This document shows positions 6,941 to 14,382 of a DNA stretch of 64,000 nt, in pieces. The notes below the pieces were generated by a model that searched no databases, had not been told where the DNA came from, and saw only the letters and a program-made list of their open reading frames with translations. Position numbers and translations under genes: made by a program. This stretch comes from Treponema porcinum (GTDB lineage Bacteria > Spirochaetota > Spirochaetia > Treponematales > Treponemataceae): assembly GCF_900167145.1 (NCBI RefSeq), contig NZ_FUWG01000007.1:1-64000 (forward strand). Direction: 5' to 3'. Position 1 is the stretch's first letter; each line of letters starts with the position of its first letter.

Positions 6941-7316
6941 TAAAAAAGCACAGGAAACTCATTTTATATTAAAGCAAAAAAAAATATTAATGCAGAACAA
7001 AAATTTATTTTATCAAGATCAAAAAAAGTTTTATATTGTTTCAAAAATTCAGCAGCACCACTGCTTGCAAGACGTGAACAGTCTTTTTGCAAGTTGCAAA
7101 CAGACTATTTACAACCTGTAAACAGACTATTTACAACCTGTAAACAGTCTGTTTACGGATTTTTGCAAAAAAACAAAATATAATTCCTTATTATATAATA
7201 ACATAAAAATGCATAAAAATCAAAAAAATTTAATTTTTGCACGGAGTAACATTCAGTCCTTCTCTTGAACGAACTGCCGGCTTAAGTTTATACTAAAACA
7301 GAACAAGGGAAATTAT
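6941..7316. other. AT-rich spacer between integrase and ZIP gene
   Basis: No gene found. It contains the small repeat block at 7098-7156 and long A/T tracts up to the ZIP start, where GGGAA precedes the ATG. Promoters for the integrase (leftward) and the transporter (rightward) should lie here, but no clear -35/-10 pair stands out. This is about where the AT-rich island ends. Confidence 0.5.
7098..7156. repeat. Two 22-bp direct repeats ending in a 17-bp palindrome
   Basis: The unit AAACAGACTATTTACAACCT (plus GT) occurs twice head to tail at 7098-7119 and 7120-7141. It runs into GTAAACAGTCTGTTTAC (7140-7156), which is perfectly self-complementary about a central base. It could be an operator cluster or a recombination site. 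No third unit and no spacer is present. Confidence 0.65.
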
Positions 7317-8096
7317 ATGAATCTGATTATCGCAAAAGGTCTTTTAATTCCGTTTTTGGGAACTGCGCTCGGCTCTGCGCTTGTTTTTTTTATGAAAAAG
7401 GAACTGGATGTAAAAATCCAGAAAATGCTTACAGGTTTTGCAGCCGGCGTTATGGTCGCAGCATCTGTGTGGAGTCTTCTTATTCCGTCGATGAATTCTG
7501 CTTCTGATATGGGGCGTCTTGCGTTTATTCCTGCCGTTACAGGTTTCTGTTTAGGAATGCTGTTTCTGCTTCTTCTGGACGTTGTAACGCCGCATATGCA
7601 CCTTGACGAAACGGTGGAAGGTCCGAAAAGTCAGCTGAAAAAAACAACGATGATGGTTCTTGCCGTAACGCTGCACAATATCCCTGAAGGAATGGCTGTA
7701 GGCGTTCTTTATGCAGGCTGGGCTTCCGGTTCGGCAGACATTACTGAGGCAGGCGCGCTTGCACTTGCGATTGGAATTGCAATCCAGAATTTTCCTGAGG
7801 GCGCGATTATTTCCATGCCGCTCCGCTCTAAAGGTCTTTCCAGGACAAAAGCATGCTGGTATGGCGTTCTTTCCGGCATTGTAGAGCCACTTGCAGGACT
7901 TCTTACGATTCTTCTTTCTACGCTGATTATTCCCGTGCTTCCGTACCTTTTAAGTTTTGCAGCAGGAGCAATGATTTACGTAGTCATCGAGGAGCTTATC
8001 CCGGAAATGTCAGAGGGAGAACATTCAAACTGGGGAACAATTCTTTTTATGATAGGATTCAGCCTGATGATGGTGCTCGATGTTGCGCTGGGATAA
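7317..8096 (+). CDS. ZIP-family divalent metal transporter
   Basis: 259 residues, about eight membrane segments. The paired metal-site helices of ZIP proteins are clear: TLHNIPEGMAVG (TM4) and IAIQNFPEGAIIS (TM5), with a short His/Asp-bearing loop before them (VVTPHMHLDETVEG). It should import zinc or other divalent cations across the inner membrane, like ZupT and the GufA group. It stands alone on the plus strand, with no partner gene. I leave the symbol blank because substrate cannot be read from sequence. Confidence 0.9.
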   Translation: MNLIIAKGLLIPFLGTALGSALVFFMKKELDVKIQKMLTGFAAGVMVAASVWSLLIPSMNSASDMGRLAFIPAVTGFCLGMLFLLLLDVVTPHMHLDETVEGPKSQLKKTTMMVLAVTLHNIPEGMAVGVLYAGWASGSADITEAGALALAIGIAIQNFPEGAIISMPLRSKGLSRTKACWYGVLSGIVEPLAGLLTILLSTLIIPVLPYLLSFAAGAMIYVVIEELIPEMSEGEHSNWGTILFMIGFSLMMVLDVALG

Positions 8097-8240
8097 ACGA
8101 TTGCGCGTAAAAACAGACGGAATTTCCCATATTTTTTGCAGAAACAGGCACACGCCCTGAAAGCGGCTTTTTTATCTTCAATAAAGCACAGGGGAAAATT
8201 CGCCCCCACGCACACAAAACCCAACCGCCGCAAAAACCAC

Positions 8241-8420
8241 TTACCTGTTCCCTTTCGCCCTGTTGTGACTCTTGCAAAGCATCTGACAGTTTGAAATATC
8301 AGTCGCCCCACCCTTACTCCAGGCAGTCACGTGGTCAGCGTCCATTTCAGAAAGTTTATACTGCTCTGGCCGTGCCTGTGGAATTTGTGTAAAACACTGG
8401 CAAAAGGAATCGTATTGCGG
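8241..8420 (-). pseudogene. HNH endonuclease remnant
   Basis: The minus strand carries the C-terminal part of an HNH nuclease: LSEMDADHVTAWSKGGATDI then SNCQMLCKSHNRAKGNR and a TAA at 8241-8243. The D-H of the first His motif and the final N-R are present, but the upstream CxxC/N-terminal region runs into unrelated sequence near 8420 with no start. It is a relic of a mobile or defence gene. Confidence 0.7.
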
Positions 8421-8478
8421 TAAATAAAACGCTCTTTTACCGCAAAAATGCGGTGAATAAATTGAATATTTACCGCAA
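8415..8478. promoter_or_regulatory. Fourfold inverted-repeat operator ahead of the Fic gene
   Basis: TTGCGGTAAATA (8415-8426) and TATTTACCGCAA (8467-8478) are a perfect 12-bp inverted pair. Between them lie TTTACCGCA (8436-8444) and TGCGGTGAA (8449-8457), a second near-perfect pair of the same half-site. Four GCGGTAAA-like half-sites within 64 bases directly before the Fic coding region look like a binding site for a dimeric or tetrameric repressor. Confidence 0.6.
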
Positions 8479-8496
8479 GTGTTTTATTATTTAATT

Positions 8497-9588
8497 ATGT
8501 ACATTTGGGAACAAAAAGACTGGCCTCATTTTACTTTTGATTCTGATAAAATTTCCGTGGTAAGTGAAGAATGTCATATTTTGCAGGGGAAACTGCTTTC
8601 AAAAATGGAATGCCTAGGGTTTGCGGAAAAAGAAGATAAAGTTCTTTCTACGATTACAGCAGACATTATAAAGTCCAGCGAAATAGAAGGTCTTATTCTG
8701 AATAAAGAGCAGGTTCGTTCTTCTGTTGCTCGCAGGCTTGGAATTGAAAGGGCAGGACTTGTTTATGCTGACAGAAACATCGACGCTGTAGTTGAAATGA
8801 TGCTGGATGCGACTCAAAATTATGAAAAACCGCTTACAGAAGAAAGATTATTCGGCTGGCATGCCTGTCTTTTTCCAACAGGCTACAGCGGAATGTATAA
8901 AATCGATGTCGGAAAATACCGCACGAATGAAATGCAGGTTGTCAGCGGCGGAATCGGCAAAGAAAAAATTCATTATGAAGCGCCGTCTGCAAAACAAGTT
9001 CCTTTAGAAATGCAGAAGTTTCTGGAATGGTTCAACGCCTGGCCGGGAGATTCACTTGTCAAAAGCAGTATCGCCCATCTTTGGTTTGTAACAATTCATC
9101 CATTTGACGATGGAAACGGACGTATAACAAGAGCAATTTCTGATATGCTTTTGTGCCGGAGTGATAAAACAAATTTACGATTTTACAGTATGTCTTCTCA
9201 AATTGAAAAACAGAAAAAATCATATTATGAGATTCTGGAAAATACACAGAAAGGAAATCTTGATATAACCGAATGGATTTTGTGGTTTTTGAATTGCCTT
9301 TTAAATGCGATAAAAGAAAGTTATGCAGAAGCCGAAAGTGTATTAAAAAAATACAGTTTTTTACATCAGATAGAAGATATTTCCTTAAACGAACGGCAGC
9401 ATCGTGTTTTGAATAAACTTTTGGATCCAGAATGGTTTGGTGTTTTAAATACATCAAAATGGGCAAAACTTGCAAAATGCTCGACAGATACAGCCCTGCG
9501 TGACATTACCGATTTAATCGAAAAAGGAATTCTTGAAAAAGAATCAGCCGGCGGACGGAGCACTAATTACAAACTAAAAAAAATATAA
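8497..9588 (+). CDS. Fic-domain protein with N-terminal inhibitory motif and C-terminal winged helix
   Basis: A class II Fic protein that should transfer AMP (or another nucleotide) to a protein hydroxyl. Visible parts: N-terminal region starting YIWEQKDWPHFTF, the self-inhibitory (S/T)xxxE(G/N) motif SSEIEG near residues 60-65, the Fic active site HPFDDGNGRITR at about 201-212 with the catalytic His, and a C-terminal winged helix (WAKLAKCSTDTALRDITDLI then EKGILEKESAGG). I choose the ATG at 8497; a GTG at 8479 in frame sits in the inverted repeat. No ribosome-binding site is evident. Autoregulation through the repeats upstream is plausible. Confidence 0.9.
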   Translation: MYIWEQKDWPHFTFDSDKISVVSEECHILQGKLLSKMECLGFAEKEDKVLSTITADIIKSSEIEGLILNKEQVRSSVARRLGIERAGLVYADRNIDAVVEMMLDATQNYEKPLTEERLFGWHACLFPTGYSGMYKIDVGKYRTNEMQVVSGGIGKEKIHYEAPSAKQVPLEMQKFLEWFNAWPGDSLVKSSIAHLWFVTIHPFDDGNGRITRAISDMLLCRSDKTNLRFYSMSSQIEKQKKSYYEILENTQKGNLDITEWILWFLNCLLNAIKESYAEAESVLKKYSFLHQIEDISLNERQHRVLNKLLDPEWFGVLNTSKWAKLAKCSTDTALRDITDLIEKGILEKESAGGRSTNYKLKKI

Positions 9589-9612
9589 ATTCTTTAAAAA
9601 GGTGCTTTGCCC

Positions 9613-9649
9613 AAAGTCGTCCTGACTAAAAAAACTTGCGAACGACTTT
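9613..9649 (+). terminator. Possible terminator after the Fic gene
   Basis: AAAGTCGT (9613-9620) pairs perfectly with ACGACTTT (9642-9649) across a 21-base loop. The following T run is short, so this is a weak call. It lies between the Fic gene and the convergent feo region. Confidence 0.4.
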
Positions 9650-9665
9650 ATTTGCCGGTATTCTC

Positions 9666-9882
9666 TTACTTCTCGTGTTTCCGCCTGAAAATCGCCTTGA
9701 ACAGCGTGCGCACAAGCGGCTGGATAAAGAAAAGCTGCGTAAAGAATGCAAACGGAAAATTATAGCAGACTAGTTTGAGCCAGTTTGCAAGCAGCGTAAG
9801 AATGGAACAACATCTTCCTGCGGATAGCCCAGAAAAATTCCGATTTCGTGCGGAAAGTCTCCGAAGCGCATCAGCCGGAATT
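9666..9882 (-). pseudogene. Overlapping remnants of DUF3793 and DUF2798 proteins
   Basis: In one minus-strand frame the piece EVKFRLMRFGDFPHEIGIFL then GYPQEDVVPFL (about 9880-9800) matches the end of DUF3793 proteins. In another frame, LLANWLKLVCYNFPFAFFTQ followed by LFFIQPLVRTLFKAIFRRKH (9790-9666) matches the end of DUF2798 membrane proteins. Neither has an intact N-terminus and the two are run together, so I read this as decay. DUF3793 genes often sit next to iron or flavodoxin genes, which fits their place downstream of feoB. Confidence 0.45.
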
Positions 9883-10077
9883 TTACTTCCGCGAAGAAGA
9901 GCCGCATTTTCCGCCGCAGCCGGAGCATCCTCCATGGCAATGACAGCCGGTACAGCCCGCCGCGCACAGAGTTCCGTTCTTCCTGTCTTTTAAAATCTGA
10001 CGTACAGCTCCGATTACGGCGGCTAAAACCACCGCACCGGTAAACACAGTTCCTGCATACGATGCAATGATATTCAT
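9883..10077 (-). CDS. FeoB-associated Cys-rich membrane peptide
   Basis: A 64-residue protein: one membrane helix (YAGTVFTGAVVLAAVIGAVR) then a Lys/Arg-rich joint and a tail with seven Cys and two His (CAAGCTGCHCHGGCSGCGGK and following). This is the FeoB-associated Cys-rich family, proposed to work with FeoB in ferrous iron uptake, perhaps as a metal-binding or redox tail like FeoC. The start MNIIASYAG at 10077 lies 10 bases after the feoB stop, so it is co-translated with feoB. Confidence 0.88.
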   Translation of the reverse strand: MNIIASYAGTVFTGAVVLAAVIGAVRQILKDRKNGTLCAAGCTGCHCHGGCSGCGGKCGSSSRK

Positions 10078-10087
10078 TGGCTTTCTC

Positions 10088-12598
10088 CTATGCCCTTTTT
10101 TTTGCAGGGCGGACAACCATATATACAATCAGAACAAGGAATGCCACTGCAAACACAAGACTGATTACGTTCAGCGGATTAAGAACAAACGTTCCCGTAA
10201 TTACCATACCAAGCTGATTTACGATAAGCGCAACTACGTAAGCAAATCCGCACTGATAGGCAATTGCGCGCCAGAACCATTTTGTATCGTTCATTTCGCG
10301 CTTGATTGCACCGATTGCCGCAAAGCACGGCGCGCACAAAAGGTTGAACGCAAGGAAGGCAAAACCTGTAATTCCGGTGAATGCCGCACCCATATTCTGA
10401 TAGACGGTAGCCGTGTCGCTGTTGTACAGAATTCCGAGTGTACCGACAATATTTTCTTTTGCAATAAGACCTGTAATTGAAGCAACCGTCGCCTGCCAGT
10501 TTCCGAAACCGAGCGGCGCAAAAATCCAGGCAATTGCGTTTCCAATCAGCGCAAGGATGCTTGAATCCATCTGGTCTTCCTCAAGCATTCCGAACGAACC
10601 GTCCGTCCAGCCGAAATACGACAGGAACCATACAAGAATTGTTGCAAGAAGGATGATTGTTCCTGCTTTCTTTATGAATGACCAACCGCGTTCCCACATT
10701 GAATGAAGGACATTTCCAACAGTCGGAAGGTGATATGAAGGAAGTTCCATAAAGAACGGCGCTGGATCTCCGGCAAACAGCTTTGTCTTTTTGAGCATAA
10801 TTCCTGACACAAGAATTGCGCCTATTCCCAAAAAGTATGCGCTTGGTGCAACCCAGCCAGCTCCACCGAAAATTGCGCCTGCAATCATCGCGATAAACGG
10901 AACTTTTGCGCCGCACGGAATAAACGTAGTCGTCATAATCGTCATACGCCTGTCGTTTTGGTTTTCAATAGTCCGGCTTGCCATAATGCCCGGAACACCG
11001 CAGCCAGTTCCAACAAGAACAGGAATGAACGATTTTCCGGAAAGTCCGAAACGGCGGAACACGCGGTCAAGAATGAATGCAATGCGCGACATATATCCGC
11101 AGGACTCAAGCCATGCAAGAAAGAAGAACAGAATGAGCATCTGCGGAACAAATCCGAGTACTGCGCCGACGCCGGCAACAATTCCGTCAAGGATAAGTGC
11201 CTTAAGCCAGTCCGCACAGCCGATTACATCAAGTCCGTTTTCTATAACTACAGGAATTCCCGGAACCCAGATTCCGTAATCGGCAGGGTCTGGTTCTAAA
11301 AGACCGTACGATGAAAGTATAGAAACTGCTGTTTTTAAATCCGAACCAGTTGCCGTTTCGCAAGTTTCATCAAGCGTTTCTTCATCAGTAACCTGATATG
11401 AAACTTCTAAATCATCATCAAACTGCGCGGCAAAGGAAACAAGCGCCTCTTCACGCAAAACGACATCTTCTTCGGAAGATGTTTCATCTTCTCCGGCTTC
11501 AGGCGCTTCCAAAACGGCAGAAGTATCTGTTCCGGTGCTGTCTGCGTAAGTTACAAACGCATCGAGTACGGCAGAGGCATCTGAGTATTCCCCGGCCGCT
11601 TCTTCATACGAACCGGCACCTATCGTAAAAAGATGCCAGCCGTCGCCGAAAAGTCCGTCGTTCGCCCAGTCGGTAAACACAGTTCCCACTGTCGTTACAG
11701 AAACAAAGTAAACGAGCCACATAACGACGGCAAAAATCGGGAGCGCAAGAAAACGGTTCGTTACAACACGGTCAATTTTGTCCGTTAATGAAACATGACC
11801 TCCGCTCTTTTTTACGACGCACTCGCTTACGATTTTTGAAATGTAATTATAGCGCTCGTTAGTGATAATTGATTCCGTATCATCTTCGCGCTTTTTTTCA
11901 AGGTCAGCTGCAATCGACTCTATTTTTAATGCCGCCTGTTCGTGCAGGCTGAGTGACTTAAGGACGGCGGAATCGCGTTCAAGCAGCTTAATTGCGTACC
12001 ATCGGCGAAGAACAGGCTTTATTTCAGACGGAAGCAGCCCTGATACGGCAGAAACAGCTTCTTCTACGTCCGCAGAAAAACACGGACGGACGGCAAATGA
12101 TTCTCCCTTCTCCGCTTCGCGGCAGGCTTTTTCGCACGCCTTGTCAATTCCTTTTCCCTTGAGGGCAGACGTTTCCACGACTTTGCAGCCTAAAAGGGAA
12201 GAAAGTCTTTCAACGTCGATTTTATCGCCCTTCTTGTTTACAACGTCAATCATATTCAGCGCAATGACAACCGGCTTTCCAAGTTCCATAAGCTGTGTAG
12301 TCAGATAAAGGTTGCGCTCGATGTTGGACCCATCAACAATATTAAGCACGGCAGAAGGCTCGCCGCTTAAAAGATATGTACGGCTTACAACTTCTTCCGG
12401 CGTATACGGAGAAAGCGAGTAAATTCCAGGAAGGTCAGTTACGGTAACGCCGTCCCTGCCCCTTACTTTTCCTTCAACTTTTTCAACAGTTACTCCAGGC
12501 CAGTTACCCACGTACTGATTTGCGCCAGTAAGCGCGTTGAACATCGTCGTCTTTCCGCTATTCGGATTTCCTGCCAAAGCAATTTTCATTTTAGTCAT
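10088..12598 (-). CDS. feoB: Ferrous iron transporter FeoB
   Basis: 836 residues. The N-terminal cytosolic G domain shows G1 GNPNSGKTT, the switch NWPGVTVEK, G3 DLPGIYS and G4 NMID. The membrane part has both Gate blocks (VGTGCGVPGIMASRTIENQN and the later ITGLIAKENIVGTLG). It moves Fe2+ into the cytoplasm. It is longer than most FeoB because of an acidic, Ser/Thr-rich insert of roughly 100 residues after the first membrane helix (around ADSTGTDTSAVLEAPEAGED), in a predicted periplasmic loop. I start it at MTKMKIALAG (12598), one base beyond the feoA stop, since upstream codons overlap feoA. Confidence 0.95.
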   Translation of the reverse strand: MTKMKIALAGNPNSGKTTMFNALTGANQYVGNWPGVTVEKVEGKVRGRDGVTVTDLPGIYSLSPYTPEEVVSRTYLLSGEPSAVLNIVDGSNIERNLYLTTQLMELGKPVVIALNMIDVVNKKGDKIDVERLSSLLGCKVVETSALKGKGIDKACEKACREAEKGESFAVRPCFSADVEEAVSAVSGLLPSEIKPVLRRWYAIKLLERDSAVLKSLSLHEQAALKIESIAADLEKKREDDTESIITNERYNYISKIVSECVVKKSGGHVSLTDKIDRVVTNRFLALPIFAVVMWLVYFVSVTTVGTVFTDWANDGLFGDGWHLFTIGAGSYEEAAGEYSDASAVLDAFVTYADSTGTDTSAVLEAPEAGEDETSSEEDVVLREEALVSFAAQFDDDLEVSYQVTDEETLDETCETATGSDLKTAVSILSSYGLLEPDPADYGIWVPGIPVVIENGLDVIGCADWLKALILDGIVAGVGAVLGFVPQMLILFFFLAWLESCGYMSRIAFILDRVFRRFGLSGKSFIPVLVGTGCGVPGIMASRTIENQNDRRMTIMTTTFIPCGAKVPFIAMIAGAIFGGAGWVAPSAYFLGIGAILVSGIMLKKTKLFAGDPAPFFMELPSYHLPTVGNVLHSMWERGWSFIKKAGTIILLATILVWFLSYFGWTDGSFGMLEEDQMDSSILALIGNAIAWIFAPLGFGNWQATVASITGLIAKENIVGTLGILYNSDTATVYQNMGAAFTGITGFAFLAFNLLCAPCFAAIGAIKREMNDTKWFWRAIAYQCGFAYVVALIVNQLGMVITGTFVLNPLNVISLVFAVAFLVLIVYMVVRPAKKRA

Positions 12599-12599
12599 A

Positions 12600-12821
12600 C
12601 TATTCCACCTCGATACATTCAGCGTCTGAACGGCGCACGCTAAGTTCATAGCCACGAACGGTAATCTCAACAGGATCACCAAGCGGCGCAACTTTCCGCA
12701 CAAAAACTTCACAGCCGTTTGTCAGCCCCATATCCATAAGACGCCGCTTCAACGCGCCTTCTCCGTTCAGCCTGCGCACCTTAAGCGTTTCACCGACCGA
12801 AGCTTCCCTTAATGTTTTCAT
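12600..12821 (-). CDS. feoA: FeoA-domain protein, proximal copy
   Basis: 73 residues with an SH3-like FeoA fold: VGETLKVRRLNGEGALKRRL, MDMGLTNGCEVFVRKVAPLG, DPVEITVRGYELSVRR. FeoA is a small cytosolic partner needed for FeoB activity. It sits directly before feoB, with a one-base gap between its stop and the feoB start, so translation is coupled. A second FeoA gene lies 109 bases upstream. Confidence 0.93.
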   Translation of the reverse strand: MKTLREASVGETLKVRRLNGEGALKRRLMDMGLTNGCEVFVRKVAPLGDPVEITVRGYELSVRRSDAECIEVE

Positions 12822-12930
12822 ATATTACTCCAAACCGCAGATTTCCCCGCGACTGCCCGAAAGTTCAGATAGAACTGGCAAGGCAGCTTCATACAGAGAA
12901 AAATCGTATAAAATCCAAAAATTATTCAGG

Positions 12931-13140
12931 CTAGACAAAAATCCTGTTTGCAAGCATTCTGTCTATCGCAATGCGGCTTTCCTTCACCTTAACGATGATG
13001 TTGCCGTTCAATGCCGTAACAACAGTTACAGGACATCCGACAGAAAATCCCAGTTCAGAAAGATGCTGTCTTACGGCAGGATTTCCGCCGACTTTTTTTA
13101 CGGTAAAAGTGCTTCCGTTCGTACATAAAGACAATGGCAC
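12931..13140 (-). CDS. feoA: FeoA-domain protein, distal copy
   Basis: 69 residues of the same fold (GSTFTVKKVGGNPAVRQHLS, ELGFSVGCPVTVVTALNGNI, KESRIAIDRMLANRIFV). It starts at a GTG at 13140 with GGAGG eight bases upstream. Tandem feoA genes ahead of feoB are common in anaerobes; whether the two FeoA proteins act together or in turn is not known from sequence. It is the first gene of the feo operon, behind the promoter at 13214-13242. Confidence 0.92.
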   Translation of the reverse strand: MPLSLCTNGSTFTVKKVGGNPAVRQHLSELGFSVGCPVTVVTALNGNIIVKVKESRIAIDRMLANRIFV

Positions 13141-13186
13141 TGTCTGCCCTCCTTTCGCGCTGTTCTTTTATAAAAAAGAGGCTTTT

Positions 13187-13242
13187 AATTAGCATTACCT
13201 AACTTTCAGTGTTAGCATAATATAACAAAAATGAATTGTCAA
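13187..13242 (-). promoter_or_regulatory. feo operon promoter with possible iron-regulator box
   Basis: On the minus strand TTGACA (13242-13237), a 17-base spacer and TATGCT (13219-13214) form a sigma-70 promoter. Overlapping and just downstream are TTAG/CTAA half-sites: an inverted pair CTAAC-7-GTTAG (13199-13215) and a repeated TTAGCAT. This resembles sites of DtxR/MntR/TroR-type metal repressors (TTAG half-sites). The repressor itself is not in the window. Confidence 0.6.
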
Positions 13243-13317
13243 CTATTTTTATTACCTTTTGCTAACTTTTTTTTACAAAAACATCACAATCACCTCTCTT
13301 TTTTCCGATACATAATT

Positions 13318-14370
13318 ATGAAACATTTTTTTTCAGCCGTATTTTTAACCGTACTTTCCCTTTCATTCTGCTTTTCCAAGACACCGGAGGAACTTCAGGG
13401 AATCTGGCAGGGTGATGACAGGATTGTATTTTTCGGAAGCGAAAACCAGTTTTCCGTCATTTTAAAACTGTACTACGGCTGGTATTATGATTCTGCCGCA
13501 GATTCTGAGCCGGAAAAACCGTTCCGCAAAAACGCAGCTTCTTCTGTACAACCGCAGGAAATTCACGTAGAATTCGAACGGCTTTCGGAAAATGCCCCTG
13601 CATACGAAATTACAGTCATTTACGATAAAAAAACGATGTCAAAAATCCCTGTTGCCGTTCTGGACGACGGACTTTACCTTGACTTTATGATACGCAATGA
13701 CCAAAAAGAAGCGGGTGTAACAGCGGACAGTAACGCCGGAATTAACGGAACGGCAGAAAACGCGGACGAAAACAGCGTTTTTTCGCAAGAAACTGCCGCA
13801 CCTTTTATAAACGGCTTCTGGCAGGGAATAACCGCAAAAAGCACGATACGCATTTCGCCGGAGAAAAACCGCGGACAGCTTTTTTCCTGGTACATAACAG
13901 ATGATGCTGCATACCGGCTTACGTTCTGGCAGACAGATATGGACGCAGACGAAGCGGCGCAGGCAGTTTTTTCGGACGGAGAACGCATTTTTACCATAAA
14001 AAAATTCATTTCTTCCGGCGGAGAAAACTACACCTGCGCAACAGGAAGACGTACGCTTATCAGAAACATCGAAAAATTCCCGGAATACGCAAAAGAAATA
14101 ACTACCGACAGGACAGGAACGATTCTTGTATCCGGGAAACCGGCGTTTACGCGCGCAGACGAAACGTCAAAGGCGGAGATTGAAAACATTGTCCGTCAGG
14201 CAAACGCAAGAAGAAAGCCGGATCCGCCGCCGCTTTTTGAACCGAAGGAACTTGACTGGCACTGGGACTTGATAAACCAGCTTGAAAAAGGGAACAAAAT
14301 AATCGAAGAAGTCAGGGAACGGCAGCGTGCGTTCGGTCCTCGTGCGCAAGACATAGAAGGAAAAAAATAG
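13318..14370 (+). CDS. Exported protein of unknown function
   Basis: 350 residues with a signal peptide (MKHFFSAVFLTVLSLSFCFS, cleavage before KTPEELQG). The body has two similar GxWQG segments (ELQGIWQGDDRIVFFGSE and INGFWQGITAKSTIRISPEK), hinting at an internal duplication of a beta-rich, lipocalin-like unit. A Pro/Glu-rich C-terminal helix region ends in KK. No family recognised. The ATG at 13318 is preferred because the frame upstream of it would run back through the feo promoter. It ends 12 bases before thiI. Confidence 0.75.
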   Translation: MKHFFSAVFLTVLSLSFCFSKTPEELQGIWQGDDRIVFFGSENQFSVILKLYYGWYYDSAADSEPEKPFRKNAASSVQPQEIHVEFERLSENAPAYEITVIYDKKTMSKIPVAVLDDGLYLDFMIRNDQKEAGVTADSNAGINGTAENADENSVFSQETAAPFINGFWQGITAKSTIRISPEKNRGQLFSWYITDDAAYRLTFWQTDMDADEAAQAVFSDGERIFTIKKFISSGGENYTCATGRRTLIRNIEKFPEYAKEITTDRTGTILVSGKPAFTRADETSKAEIENIVRQANARRKPDPPPLFEPKELDWHWDLINQLEKGNKIIEEVRERQRAFGPRAQDIEGKK

Positions 14371-14382
14371 TATAGTGTTCCT

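Noticed and set aside
6726..7121. Plus-strand frame of 131 codons
   Set aside because: It lies opposite the N-terminal part of the integrase, whose minus-strand reading is clearly homologous to IntI, and its product resembles nothing.
7098..7156. CRISPR array
   Set aside because: Only two full units directly abutting, no spacers, no cas genes anywhere in the window.
10791..11279. Plus-strand frame of 162 codons inside feoB
   Set aside because: Shadow of the conserved feoB membrane region; Pro/Ile-rich product without family likeness or ribosome-binding site.
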